A stretch of DNA of 64,000 nucleotides from Lachnospiraceae bacterium (GCA_015057505.1 SVEG01000001.1:186001-250000); one strand, 5' to 3'; positions 51,371 to 61,133 are shown, numbered from the stretch's first letter. Program-made: numbers and translations. The notes: generated from the sequence alone by a model not told the origin.

Positions 51371-53650
51371 ATGAAGATGACGATGCTTGTTTTGGCGACT
51401 ATTGTAATAATATGCTTGTGCTTTTGTTATGCAAGATGTAGAAAGTATGACAATGCTGTAGCTCGCGGAATATGTAAAATGATATTTCCGGGAATTGCAA
51501 CAGTAATTTTCGCGATGGTTATGCTTTTTACAAGGCACAGGAATATAAGTATGCTTGCACACAGCTTGTATTTTATTTCTACGGGATGGCTCCTTTCCTT
51601 TTTGTTGACATATACGATAGTGTATGTGGGGATGAAACCCAAGGAGAAAATCAAGTATTCGCTTATGTATCTGTTACTTGCATCAGATGCAGCGTTTATG
51701 ATTTATAATTTCTTTACGGAAAAGGTATTCACCATAAGCTATATCATTTATTCAGAAGAACTGTCATATTATAAATTTGAAGTTTTTCCGTTATTTACAT
51801 TTCATGCGTTCTTTGTATATTCGCTTGTTGTATTTACGTTTGCTGCGCTGATATACAAGATTTTTCATACAGGTAATATTTATCGTAAAAAATATATTTC
51901 TGTTGCATTAATTGTAGGCATTATTGTTGTTGCTAATGCAATATTTATGTTCCTTGGTGATGCAATTGACTTTTCTGTTCTCGGTTATGCTGTCGGAGGC
52001 CTGTTGATATACTATTATTCACTTGTGTATATACCTACCGAGCTTAAACATCAGACTTTGGCACTTGTTGCAGATGATACAACAGAGGGTCTTATAATAT
52101 TTGATGAGAATAATGAGTGCATATATATGAATAATTGTGCACGTAAGATTCTCGGAGTTGATAGTGAAAGTCTTAAACTTACGGGAACCGTGGCTGAAGA
52201 GTGGCTTGATATACATAATCTTAAAAATTATAAAAATACGGTTATTAACTACAGACATAATACAGTTTCAGACGACAGATATTATAAAATCAGTTTTAAC
52301 AGAATTGATGATGAGAAGAATTATTATATAGGCAGTTATTTCTTTATTCAGGATCTTACCGCGGAGCACAGAAGAATTGATGAAGAGCATTATAAAGCGA
52401 CACATAACGGTCTTACAGGGCTTTATACCACAGAGCATTTCTTTGATATGGCAGAGAAAGCGCTTAAGGAGCACCCGGATGATACATATTTGATGATATG
52501 CTCGGATATTTCCAACTTTAAGCTTGTTAATGACTTAGTTGGTTGGGAGTATGGTAATGAGGTACTTGTACATATCGCGGAGGCATTTAGAATGAGTGCA
52601 ACTCCTGACGAAGTATACGGCTATATGGGTAGCGACAGATTTGCCATTCTTATACCTAAGGATCAGTATGATGAGACATGGTTTAAGGCCATGGCTAGTG
52701 ATATAACATACACTAAGGAAGATATTTCTTATGTGCTTAATCTTTATTTCGGTATATATGAGATAAATGACCGCTCGATTCCGGTTTCGGTTATGTGTGA
52801 CAGGGCATATATGATTCTCAATACGATAAAAGGCTCTTATACACAGAGAATTGTGTATTATACCGATGAGGTCAGAGAGAATGTTATAAGAGAGAATGAA
52901 CTTGTAGGAGCACTTGACGGAGCGCTTAATAACGAAGAATTTGAGATATATCTTCAGCCGCAGGTAAGCATAGACAGGAAGCTTATCGGTGCGGAGGCAC
53001 TTGTAAGATGGAAGCATCCCGAGAAGGGATTTGTATCGCCGGGTGAATTTATTCCGATATTCGAAAAGAAGAATGTTATCAGTAAGCTTGATGTGTATAT
53101 CTGGCACAGGGCATGCAGACTTCTTAAGAGATGGAAGGATGAGGGAAGAGAAGATTTGTCGATTAGTGTTAATATTTCTCCTAAGAACCTTTACACTCTT
53201 GATGTTTACAGGATATTCATGGATTTGGTTGCAAGATATGAGATTGAGCCGAAGAATTTGAGACTTGAGATTACCGAGACAGCCATTATGACGGATATCG
53301 CGAAGCAGAATGATTTGATTAGAAGGCTTCAGCAGGCAGGCTTTTTTGTTGAGATGGATGATTTCGGAAGCGGATATTCATCACTTAACATGCTTAAAGA
53401 AATCAGCGTTGATGTAATCAAGATAGACAGGATTTTCCTCGAGGATTCAACGAATATTGAGAGAAGCAGGTTTATTCTTGAGACAGTAATCAAGCTGTCC
53501 AAGCAACTTAATATGGAGATTATTGCAGAAGGTGTTGAGACTAAGGAACAGGTTGATTTCCTTACGGAACTAGGATGTGATATATTCCAGGGATATTATT
53601 TCGACAAACCTATATCGGTTGCAGAATTCGAAGAAAAATATTTGCAGTAA
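51371..53650 (+). CDS. 7TM-PAS-GGDEF-EAL cyclic-di-GMP phosphodiesterase
   Basis: A 759-residue signalling protein. About seven membrane helices span residues 1-225. A PAS domain (ADDTTEGLIIFDENNECIYMNNCARKILGV) and a GGDEF domain follow; the active-site loop reads GSDRF, so cyclase activity is probably lost. The C-terminal EAL domain is intact: EALVRWKHP, SVNISPKNL, LEITETAIM, MDDFGSGYSSLNML, VIKIDRIF. The net effect should be c-di-GMP hydrolysis, perhaps regulated by GTP at the dead GGDEF domain. It is monocistronic with its own promoter and terminator. Confidence 0.9.
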   Translation: MKMTMLVLATIVIICLCFCYARCRKYDNAVARGICKMIFPGIATVIFAMVMLFTRHRNISMLAHSLYFISTGWLLSFLLTYTIVYVGMKPKEKIKYSLMYLLLASDAAFMIYNFFTEKVFTISYIIYSEELSYYKFEVFPLFTFHAFFVYSLVVFTFAALIYKIFHTGNIYRKKYISVALIVGIIVVANAIFMFLGDAIDFSVLGYAVGGLLIYYYSLVYIPTELKHQTLALVADDTTEGLIIFDENNECIYMNNCARKILGVDSESLKLTGTVAEEWLDIHNLKNYKNTVINYRHNTVSDDRYYKISFNRIDDEKNYYIGSYFFIQDLTAEHRRIDEEHYKATHNGLTGLYTTEHFFDMAEKALKEHPDDTYLMICSDISNFKLVNDLVGWEYGNEVLVHIAEAFRMSATPDEVYGYMGSDRFAILIPKDQYDETWFKAMASDITYTKEDISYVLNLYFGIYEINDRSIPVSVMCDRAYMILNTIKGSYTQRIVYYTDEVRENVIRENELVGALDGALNNEEFEIYLQPQVSIDRKLIGAEALVRWKHPEKGFVSPGEFIPIFEKKNVISKLDVYIWHRACRLLKRWKDEGREDLSISVNISPKNLYTLDVYRIFMDLVARYEIEPKNLRLEITETAIMTDIAKQNDLIRRLQQAGFFVEMDDFGSGYSSLNMLKEISVDVIKIDRIFLEDSTNIERSRFILETVIKLSKQLNMEIIAEGVETKEQVDFLTELGCDIFQGYYFDKPISVAEFEEKYLQ

Positions 53651-53660
53651 TAAAGTTTTG

Positions 53661-53691
53661 GGCGGTGCAGGATTCCTGTATCGCCTTTTTT
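53661..53691 (+). terminator. intrinsic terminator
   Basis: GGCGGTGCAGG-ATT-CCTGTATCGCC then TTTTTT. Confidence 0.85.
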
Positions 53692-53733
53692 ATGTTAAAC
53701 ATATACTATAGAAAATGACAGTCGGAGTTTGTC

Positions 53734-55458
53734 GTGGAAAATATTATAGGCGAAGAGCGTGAGCGTTGCAGGGAGAAAATTCTTTCAGAGGACTATATTG
53801 ATATTATCACGGATATTGCAGAGTATATTTTGGATGTGCTTGATTTGGGAGATGATTATTGTAGGCAGAATGCAAGCCCTTCTTACAGTGTGCTTTATAT
53901 ACCGAGGAGTGAAAGGAATCGTTATAGTATAGAGCGTTTTGGATACAGGAGTATACCTAATTTGTATTCGCTTGCAGATACTACTTCGGTAAATGAGATA
54001 GGTGCAATAAGGGTACGGAATCAGCCGGCACTCGGGCTTCGTGGACAGGGCGTACTCATAGGATTTGTTGATACGGGAATTGATTATACTCATCCTGCAT
54101 TTCGGTATCCGAGCGGGGAGAGCAGAATAGTCGGAATCTGGGATCAGACAATACAGACGGGAAACATGCCTGACGGAATTGATTACGGTAGTGAATATAC
54201 GAAGGAGATGATAGATGAGGCACTTAGGAGTGACAGACCGCTTGAGATTGTTCCGAGTACCGATACTAACGGACATGGAACGTTTTTGGCAGGAATTGCC
54301 GCAGGGAGTGAGGATGCAGATAATGATTTTACAGGAGTTGCACCGGATGCGTTTATCGGAGTTGTGAAGCTCAAAGAGGCAAAACAGAATCTTAAGGATT
54401 ATTATCTGATTGAAGAAGGAGCACAGGCTTATCAGGAAAATGATATAATACTTGGAATACGTTATCTTCAAAATCTTGCAGACAGAATCGGTGTTCCGCT
54501 TGTTATTTGTCTTGGTGTGCAGAATAATCTGGGCGGTCATTCGGGGGAAAGTTATCTTGCGTCATATCTTCGGGCAGTAACTTCGCAACTTGGATTTTCA
54601 GCGGTGAGCGCTGCAGGAAACATGGCAAACAGACGAAGACATTTTTTTGGAGAATTCGGAGAAAATGAATACGAGATGGCAGTTGAAATTCGTGTCGGTG
54701 AAGATGTAAGAGGATTTGCTCTTGAATTGTGGGGAGACTCGCCGGATATATATTCGATTTCGATAGAATCACCGTCGGGTGAAGCAGTGCCACGGGAAAA
54801 TCCCAGGCTTGATGCAAGCTCAGTATACGATTTTGTGTTTGAGGATACGAGGATATATATTGATTACGAGTTGTCTCAGGGGAATATAGGGTCGGAGCTT
54901 ATATTTATGAGGTTTGAAAGGCCTACACAAGGGATTTGGACAATTAGGGTTTTTACGCAAGGCGTCATAACGGGAAGCTTTCATATGTGGTTGCCTAATT
55001 TGGAGTTTTTGGGCGAGGATACTTATTTTTTGAGTCCTAATCCTGATACAACCGTAACCGACCCCGGTAACTCTGTGGGTGTTATAACAATAGGGGCGTA
55101 TAATCATTATAACAACAGTATCTATTTGTATTCGGGCAGAGGTTTTACAAGGACGAGTGCCATAAAACCTGATATAGTTGCACCGGGCGTTGAGATTTTC
55201 GGGCCGCTTCCGAATAACAGATACGGAAGACTCACCGGAACAAGTATTGCCGCTGCGCATACGGCAGGTGCGGTTGCACTTCTTATGGAGTGGGGGCTTG
55301 ATAGTGGCTCATACCAGTTCCTTTTAAATGAGATTATTAAAACGTATCTTATAAGGGGCGCTGTAAAACAGCCGACGCAAAGAACTTATCCGAGCCGTGA
55401 GTGGGGTTACGGTAAGCTTAATATTGCAGCTACTTTTGATGTGATTGCGGGATTATAG
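53734..55458 (+). CDS. S8 family subtilase, Csp-like, cytoplasmic
   Basis: A 574-residue subtilisin-family protein without signal peptide. The triad is intact: D113 in GFVDTGIDYTHP, H181 in NGHGTFLAG, S504 in LTGTSIAAAHTAGA. A jelly-roll-like insert of about 130 residues between the His and Ser halves (EYEMAVEIRVGED... GIWTIRVFTQG) is as in the clostridial CspB/CspC germination proteases. The N-terminal 90 residues may be a short prodomain. Whether this lineage uses it for spores cannot be told. Start GTG after CGGAG. Confidence 0.85.
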   Translation: MENIIGEERERCREKILSEDYIDIITDIAEYILDVLDLGDDYCRQNASPSYSVLYIPRSERNRYSIERFGYRSIPNLYSLADTTSVNEIGAIRVRNQPALGLRGQGVLIGFVDTGIDYTHPAFRYPSGESRIVGIWDQTIQTGNMPDGIDYGSEYTKEMIDEALRSDRPLEIVPSTDTNGHGTFLAGIAAGSEDADNDFTGVAPDAFIGVVKLKEAKQNLKDYYLIEEGAQAYQENDIILGIRYLQNLADRIGVPLVICLGVQNNLGGHSGESYLASYLRAVTSQLGFSAVSAAGNMANRRRHFFGEFGENEYEMAVEIRVGEDVRGFALELWGDSPDIYSISIESPSGEAVPRENPRLDASSVYDFVFEDTRIYIDYELSQGNIGSELIFMRFERPTQGIWTIRVFTQGVITGSFHMWLPNLEFLGEDTYFLSPNPDTTVTDPGNSVGVITIGAYNHYNNSIYLYSGRGFTRTSAIKPDIVAPGVEIFGPLPNNRYGRLTGTSIAAAHTAGAVALLMEWGLDSGSYQFLLNEIIKTYLIRGAVKQPTQRTYPSREWGYGKLNIAATFDVIAGL

Positions 55459-55492
55459 ACTTTGTTATGAGTATTTTATCAGGGTGTACAGA

Positions 55493-55548
55493 TTGACAAA
55501 AAAGTTGTTCGGTGCTATTCTTGAACAGTAAAGATTAGCAATAGCTAA
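55493..55548 (+). promoter_or_regulatory. promoter and metal-box-like dyad before copA
   Basis: TTGACA (55493-55498), 17 bases, TATTCT (55516-55521). The dyad TTAGC-AATA-GCTAA (55535-55548) lies about +8 to +21, where a bound repressor would block elongation. It resembles half of a DtxR-type iron box more than a typical CopY or CsoR site. Confidence 0.55.
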
Positions 55549-55599
55549 CTGTATTTAGCTTAGGAATATTTCTATTTTTATAAAGGAGGCGAAGGATAC

Positions 55600-58125
55600 A
55601 TGCGACAGTATAATGTTACGGGAATGAGTTGTGCAGCGTGCAGTGCGAGAGTAGAGAAGGCAGTCGGTAAGGTGCCGGGAGTAACCGCGTGTTCTGTAAG
55701 TCTTCTTACGAATTCAATGGGTGTTGAAGGAACTGCGACAGATGGAGCCATAATTGCGGCAGTTGAGGAAGCAGGATATGGTGCGGCTGTTAAAGGAGCA
55801 GATTCTTTGCAGAGAAAGGCGCCGATAGATTCAGAAGCATTGAAGCAACCTGATAAAGAGACGAAGCTACTGAAGAAAAGGCTGATCATTTCCGTGGGCT
55901 TTCTCATTGTGCTCATGTATTTTTCAATGGGCAATATGATGTGGGGCTGGCCGCTTCCGAAGTTTTTTGACGGTAACTGTATTGCGAACGGTCTTGTTCA
56001 GCTTCTTCTTGCGGCGATAGTTATGGTTATAAACCAGAAGTTTTTTATAAATGGTTTTAAAGGTTTGTGGAGACGTTCGCCCAACATGGACACACTTGTG
56101 GCACTCGGCTCGGCAGCTGCTTTTGTATACAGCATGTATGCACTTTTTAGGATGACGGGTGCGCAGGCGGCAGGTGATACGGAAGCCGTTATGGAATACA
56201 TGCACGAGTTTTACTTCGAGTCTGCAGCGATGATACTTACACTGATAACTGTCGGTAAGACGCTGGAGGCACATTCTAAGGGCAAAACTACCAATGCACT
56301 AAAGAGCCTTATGAAGCTTGCACCGAAGACTGCGACGATTATTAAAGACGGAGCAGAGGTTGTAGTACCGATAGAGCATGTTAATAAAGGTGATATATTT
56401 GTTGTTCGTCCGGGCGAACAGATACCTGCGGACGGAATTGTTATTGAAGGAAACAGCGCAGTAAATGAGTCGGCACTTACGGGAGAAAGTATCCCGGTAG
56501 ATAAAAATACAGGCGATAAAGTGTCAGCAGGAACGCTTAATCAGGCAGGATTTATAAAATGCGAAGCGACACATGTTGGCGAAGACACAATGCTTTCGCA
56601 GATTATACAGATGGTAAGTGACGCGGCGGCGACCAAGGCACCGATTGCCAAGATTGCCGATAAGGTTTCCGGTATTTTCGTGCCGGCGGTAATCAGTATT
56701 GCGGTCGTAACAATTATTGTATGGTTGCTTGTCGGTGAAAATATAGGTTTTGCACTTGAAAGAGGAATTTCGGTGCTTGTCATAAGCTGTCCGTGTGCAC
56801 TCGGCCTTGCTACACCCGTTGCGATTATGGTGGGTAACGGTGTCGGTGCCAAGAACGGAATACTTTTTAAGACGGCGGTATCCTTAGAGACTGCCGGTAA
56901 AGTGCAGATAGTTGCGCTTGATAAGACAGGAACGATTACACTCGGGGAACCGAAAGTGACGGATATTATTCCGCTTTCGGGTAACAGCAGGGAAGAACTT
57001 CTGGCGCTTGCGTATTCACTTGAACAAAAGAGCGAGCATCCGCTTGCAAAGGCAATTCTTGCGAAGGCCGGAGAGGAAGGCCTTGCCATGCGGGAAGCAA
57101 TTGATTTTCAGGCACTTCCGGGTAATGGTGTAAATGCCAAAATCGGTGGTATGGTGTTGCATGGCGGTAATGCGGATTTTATAAGCAGTGTTGCGAAGAT
57201 TTCTGCAGATGTAAAAAGCAAAGCGGACAAGCTTGCAAATGAAGGCAAGACGCCATTATTTTTCAGTAAGGGCGGAGAACTTGCAGGAATTATTGCAGTC
57301 GCAGACGTTATAAAAGAAGATAGTGCGGCGGCGATAGAAGAGATGAAGAATATGGGACTTCATGTTGTTATGTTAACCGGTGACAATAAAAACACTGCCG
57401 AGGCTATAGGTAAAGTGGCAGGTGTTGATGAAGTAATCGCAGGAGTTCTTCCTACAGGCAAGGAAGCGGTTGTACGCTCCTTACAGCAAAAGGGCAAAGT
57501 TGCGATGGTCGGAGACGGTATCAACGATGCACCTGCACTTACGAGAGCAGATGTCGGTATTGCTATCGGTGCAGGAACGGACGTTGCGATAGATGCGGCA
57601 GATATAGTTCTTGTAAAAAGTTCTCTTAGAGATGCGGCGGCTGCAATCCGCTTAAGTCGTAAGACGCTTAAGAATATCCATGAGAATCTGTTCTGGGCAT
57701 TTGCTTACAATACGCTCGGCATTCCGCTTGCAGCTGGAGTTTTTATCACTGTTCTTGGCTGGAAGATGAATCCGATGTTTGGCGCGGCGGCGATGAGCCT
57801 TTCAAGCTTTTGCGTTGTATCCAATGCGCTCAGACTTAACTTTTTCGATATTTATAATGCAAAGAAAGACAGAAAGCATAAATCAATCACAAACAACAAA
57901 AAGGAGAAAAAACATATGATTAAGACAATGAAAATCGAAGGTATTATGTGCGGTCATTGCGAGGCACGTGTTAAGAAAGCTCTTGAGGCAATCGACGGAG
58001 TGACTTTGGCAGAAGCAAGCCACGAGACAGGAATTGCAACAGTAACACTTGAGAAAGATGTTGCTGATGAGGTGCTTAAGGAAGCAGTTGAGGTACAGGA
58101 TTATAAGGTGATTTCGATAGAGTAA
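55600..58125 (+). CDS. copA: copper-exporting P1B ATPase with fused C-terminal CopZ-like domain
   Basis: An 841-residue protein. It has an N-terminal heavy-metal domain (MSCAACSARVEKAV; residues 1-68), membrane helices, and actuator TGES. The copper site is SCPCALGLATP, the phosphorylation site DKTGTITLG, with EHPLAKAI and GDGINDAPAL. After the last helix a Lys/Asn linker leads at residue 773 into a complete second heavy-metal domain (IMCGHCEARVKKAL), an arrangement not usual for CopA. The linker DNA contains AAGGAG and ATG, so that domain may also be made separately. It starts after AAAGGAGG. Confidence 0.9.
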   Translation: MRQYNVTGMSCAACSARVEKAVGKVPGVTACSVSLLTNSMGVEGTATDGAIIAAVEEAGYGAAVKGADSLQRKAPIDSEALKQPDKETKLLKKRLIISVGFLIVLMYFSMGNMMWGWPLPKFFDGNCIANGLVQLLLAAIVMVINQKFFINGFKGLWRRSPNMDTLVALGSAAAFVYSMYALFRMTGAQAAGDTEAVMEYMHEFYFESAAMILTLITVGKTLEAHSKGKTTNALKSLMKLAPKTATIIKDGAEVVVPIEHVNKGDIFVVRPGEQIPADGIVIEGNSAVNESALTGESIPVDKNTGDKVSAGTLNQAGFIKCEATHVGEDTMLSQIIQMVSDAAATKAPIAKIADKVSGIFVPAVISIAVVTIIVWLLVGENIGFALERGISVLVISCPCALGLATPVAIMVGNGVGAKNGILFKTAVSLETAGKVQIVALDKTGTITLGEPKVTDIIPLSGNSREELLALAYSLEQKSEHPLAKAILAKAGEEGLAMREAIDFQALPGNGVNAKIGGMVLHGGNADFISSVAKISADVKSKADKLANEGKTPLFFSKGGELAGIIAVADVIKEDSAAAIEEMKNMGLHVVMLTGDNKNTAEAIGKVAGVDEVIAGVLPTGKEAVVRSLQQKGKVAMVGDGINDAPALTRADVGIAIGAGTDVAIDAADIVLVKSSLRDAAAAIRLSRKTLKNIHENLFWAFAYNTLGIPLAAGVFITVLGWKMNPMFGAAAMSLSSFCVVSNALRLNFFDIYNAKKDRKHKSITNNKKEKKHMIKTMKIEGIMCGHCEARVKKALEAIDGVTLAEASHETGIATVTLEKDVADEVLKEAVEVQDYKVISIE
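57916..58125 (+). CDS. copZ: internal in-frame copZ-like start within copA
   Basis: AAGGAG (57901-57906) stands 9 bases before ATG at 57916, in the same frame as copA. Translation from here would give a 69-residue CopZ-type chaperone (MIKTMKIEG, CGHC motif, KVISIE end) of normal length. No stop separates it from copA. Either the two genes fused by loss of the copA stop, or both a fusion and a free chaperone are made. Confidence 0.6.
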   Translation: MIKTMKIEGIMCGHCEARVKKALEAIDGVTLAEASHETGIATVTLEKDVADEVLKEAVEVQDYKVISIE

Positions 58126-58177
58126 GCTAAAATAGGCGATATATTGTAACGTTTCTAGACAAAGTGAATTAAAGGTG

Positions 58178-58221
58178 GCCTCTGTATATTAATTAGATTA
58201 TTATGCAGAGGCTATTTTTTT
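58178..58221 (+). terminator. terminator after copA
   Basis: GCCTCTGTATA pairs with TATGCAGAGGC; TTTTTTT follows. Confidence 0.85.
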
Positions 58222-58282
58222 CAGGAGAATTATGTTATAATGGAAGTGAAAATTTGGAGATTAAAGATAGGAAATGGTATTT

Positions 58283-58735
58283 ATGGGTATAAAAGTATTT
58301 GAAGACTATTTTGCGGAATATCAGAGTGATATGGTATCTATTTGTTTAGAATATTGCAACAAAAAAGCTGATGTAGTATACATACTAGGTTCATATGAGG
58401 CCAATGTGTTATCATGTCACTGGTTTTATGATTTCGACGGTAATATCGTTAGAAAACATAAAATCAACACAGTTTCATCTGAATTAGAGGTGACGATACA
58501 ACGACAAAAACAATGTATGGATATTTTGGTTCAGAATATGAAAAAGATAATTGAACTGTGTAAAGAACATAATCGTCCAATGCCGACAGAAATAAGGTTA
58601 ATATATGATGTTAAAACACATAAATTAGATGCCAAGTACAGTTATGAACCTATGTGGAGCAATCACTCTACAAAGTTATCAAATGATATTTTGGATGAAT
58701 GGATAAAATCTATTATAGCCAATGCATTTATATAA
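58283..58735 (+). CDS. unknown small protein, DUF600/YezG-like immunity protein possible
   Basis: A 150-residue soluble protein (GIKVFEDYFAEYQSDMVSICLEYC at the start; TEIRLIYDVKTHKLDAKYSYEPMW near the end). The last part resembles YezG/DUF600-type immunity proteins, but the match is from memory and weak. No polymorphic toxin gene is adjacent. ATG at 58283 fits AGGA better than 58274. An extended -10 TGTTATAAT (58232-58240) lies upstream. The stop codon is inside a terminator. Confidence 0.6.
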   Translation: MGIKVFEDYFAEYQSDMVSICLEYCNKKADVVYILGSYEANVLSCHWFYDFDGNIVRKHKINTVSSELEVTIQRQKQCMDILVQNMKKIIELCKEHNRPMPTEIRLIYDVKTHKLDAKYSYEPMWSNHSTKLSNDILDEWIKSIIANAFI

Positions 58736-58750
58736 GTATGCATTGGCTAT
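58715..58750. terminator. terminator spanning the stop codon of the 58283 gene
   Basis: A perfect 13-bp stem ATAGCCAATGCAT/ATGCATTGGCTAT; the stem begins within the last codons and runs past the stop. CTCTTT follows. Confidence 0.65.
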
Positions 58751-58791
58751 CTCTTTGGGCTTTATCCATATTCTTAAAGGTTTACATAATT

Positions 58792-60006
58792 TTATTTAGC
58801 AAGATATCGCTTCATAGCGGTAACATCCTCTGCACTAACCTCATGTCCGCTATACCTTGCTTCCTGATACAGTTTTATAACTTCATCGGAGTAGGACTCA
58901 TCACTCTTAAACACCTCATTAATCTCCGTAGGAGTCTTTGAATTAAGTATCATACCAAGAGCCTGATCTTTATTCGGGCTCATTTTCTTTACAGTAGTAA
59001 TTTTAAAAAGTCTGCGAACCTTGTCGTTATTGGTGACGGCGCGTTCGCGGAGACGGTGGCGTCTGATTTTGCCGACGGAAAGTGCCTCGACAGTTATTTC
59101 ATCCTCTTCAATATATGTGCCGGTCTGTTTACCGGGGCTCATGTTGTTTCGTAGAGTTTTGAATGCCGAGAAAACAAGAATAACAAGCAACACAACAAAT
59201 GCCAAAAGCATTATTGCGGCAAACACATATGATAAAAATACAGCGAGTGCCGACGGAGGTTTAACTTCTTCGTGAAGCTCTGAAAAGTCAGGGGCATCAG
59301 TCGGATTATATGTGATATCAGAGGATACCGGCGGCTTTATGGAAGAATTGTAATCAACTGAAAACTTTGGGAGAGTAATATTAATTCCTATAACAAGCAA
59401 CATGACTACAATGATAACCGTGATAAAAACGGATTTTATACGGTTGGTTGTAGCAAGGATTCGTTTTATGGGAATATTGGCTGTTGAACAATGGTCGCGT
59501 ACATATTGCTGTTCGTTAATGTTAAAGGTATAGCAAATGAATAAAACAAGGAATAATATTGTTTCGACAAATACAAACTTCGTATATATCGGAAGTTCGT
59601 AAAAATTGCCGATTATGCCAAACAGCGGGAAAAGGAGTGCCGTAAACGGCGACACCGTATTATCAGTCTCGCCCGGAACGGACGATTTGTTATCAATACT
59701 CTTTTTAAAGGATAGACCGGTAAGTATAACTGCAGGTATGCCCATAATAACTGTATTAAGAGTCGAGAATGCAAAAAAGAGTACACACGGAACCAGAAGC
59801 AGCATGTGAAGTGCCAGATACGCCACAAAATTGTGTACGCGCTGTCTGATAAAGTATTGCCCGAAAATGAGCACACCGACATAAAGCATACAGATGTACA
59901 CAAGTGCTGAATCCTCTGAAAAGCTTGCGCTTAAAAAGCACACAAGACAGTGCAGAAGGAGAGTATTCATAAGTAATTTGTAATAAGGGTTGGTTTTGAA
60001 AGTCAA
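58792..60006 (-). CDS. membrane protein with C-terminal DUF4129
   Basis: A 404-residue protein with five or six N-terminal helices, a short extracellular loop, one more helix near residue 260 and a cytoplasmic tail. The tail has the DUF4129 pattern (KVRRLFKITTVKKM... TPTEINEVF... VIKLYQEARYSGHEV). In the usual MoxR-DUF58-TgpA operon this position holds a transglutaminase-DUF4129 fusion. Here no transglutaminase core is present. It starts with TTG after GGGAGG and overlaps the DUF58 stop (TTGA), so the two are coupled. Confidence 0.75.
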   Translation of the reverse strand: MTFKTNPYYKLLMNTLLLHCLVCFLSASFSEDSALVYICMLYVGVLIFGQYFIRQRVHNFVAYLALHMLLLVPCVLFFAFSTLNTVIMGIPAVILTGLSFKKSIDNKSSVPGETDNTVSPFTALLFPLFGIIGNFYELPIYTKFVFVETILFLVLFICYTFNINEQQYVRDHCSTANIPIKRILATTNRIKSVFITVIIVVMLLVIGINITLPKFSVDYNSSIKPPVSSDITYNPTDAPDFSELHEEVKPPSALAVFLSYVFAAIMLLAFVVLLVILVFSAFKTLRNNMSPGKQTGTYIEEDEITVEALSVGKIRRHRLRERAVTNNDKVRRLFKITTVKKMSPNKDQALGMILNSKTPTEINEVFKSDESYSDEVIKLYQEARYSGHEVSAEDVTAMKRYLAK

Positions 60007-61130
60007 AGCTTTACCTCCCAGTGTAATATGCGGTCTGACTTAGGAATGGAATCGGTTAAATCCCTGCTTCTTAAAGGAAGTATCCAAAATGCGGATGAAT
60101 TATTGCCAGTGTGCAAACTGTCAAAAAACTCACATGTCTTAGCATCCTTGGCAGAGGATACAAGTACAATTGCAGATTCTTCATTGAGAATTCTGTTTGC
60201 AAGCAATTTCGATGCGAACGGTACAAATTCTTCTCTGTCTGCGTCAAGGTCAAGTCTTGCGAGTGTACGGTATATTTCTTCACAGTGAGACTTACCGTAG
60301 CCGGGCTTTGCAGATGAGGGTTGACCGCTCAGTATATCATGAGCATTTGTATAAAAGGACACGTTAATTCTCTGTGCCGTAAAAAGCGTACTTAATGTCG
60401 CAATAATACGGATGCCTTCTTCGGTAAGGTCTTCATCTTTAAGAAGACGATCCGAATCAGGATTAAACAAAAATATAATTTCCTGTCCTGAGGTATACTC
60501 ATGTACATTCGTCTGAAATACGCCTGTCTTGGATGTTGCTTTCCAGTTGATGTCCTTGGGATTGTCACCCTGCATGTAAGGACGAATTCTTGAGAATTCA
60601 AACGGGTCAGCATAGATGCGGCGTTTTGAAATAACCTCGCCCATTATTCGGTTGAAAGGAATCTCAATGTCTTTGTAATCGGTAAGCCTCGGATATACGA
60701 TGAGCGTTGTGTCACAAGGTACAGATGTAACTAGTGAATCCGACAGCATCAAATCAGACGCAACAACATCGATTCTGTTAACATTGTAATAACCGCGCTT
60801 GCTTGCTGTAAAGGTAAGCTTTTTGGTAATACGCTGGTAGAGCAGAATCGAGAAAATATCGTTTTTATAACACTTATCCGACATTGTGACATTATCAATG
60901 TCCTTAAAAATAAGGGCGCGCTCAACTCCAAACTTAATCCACAAGGCCGGAATTGGCAGAAAATTATCGTTAGAAATAATCTCCGTTATATGTCCCATCT
61001 CGCCTTCGGTAAGAACCGACGTATCAAACGACAGTTCTACATTAAGCCCTCTGTTCCAGTATTTACGATATATTTTATTTAAGCAAATGTATAAAACAAT
61101 TAATACAATAATTGCAATTAATATATTCAT
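60003..61130 (-). CDS. DUF58 domain protein
   Basis: A 375-residue protein with one N-terminal membrane helix (IAIIVLIVLYICL). The DUF58 block is present: FEFSRIRPYMQGDNPKDINWKATSKTG... ELLFNPDSD-like IIFLFNPDSDR. DUF58 proteins have a von Willebrand A-like fold and work with MoxR ATPases. Its ribosome site TGGAG lies in the end of the MoxR gene. Confidence 0.88.
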   Translation of the reverse strand: MNILIAIIVLIVLYICLNKIYRKYWNRGLNVELSFDTSVLTEGEMGHITEIISNDNFLPIPALWIKFGVERALIFKDIDNVTMSDKCYKNDIFSILLYQRITKKLTFTASKRGYYNVNRIDVVASDLMLSDSLVTSVPCDTTLIVYPRLTDYKDIEIPFNRIMGEVISKRRIYADPFEFSRIRPYMQGDNPKDINWKATSKTGVFQTNVHEYTSGQEIIFLFNPDSDRLLKDEDLTEEGIRIIATLSTLFTAQRINVSFYTNAHDILSGQPSSAKPGYGKSHCEEIYRTLARLDLDADREEFVPFASKLLANRILNEESAIVLVSSAKDAKTCEFFDSLHTGNNSSAFWILPLRSRDLTDSIPKSDRILHWEVKL

Positions 61131-61133
61131 GTA

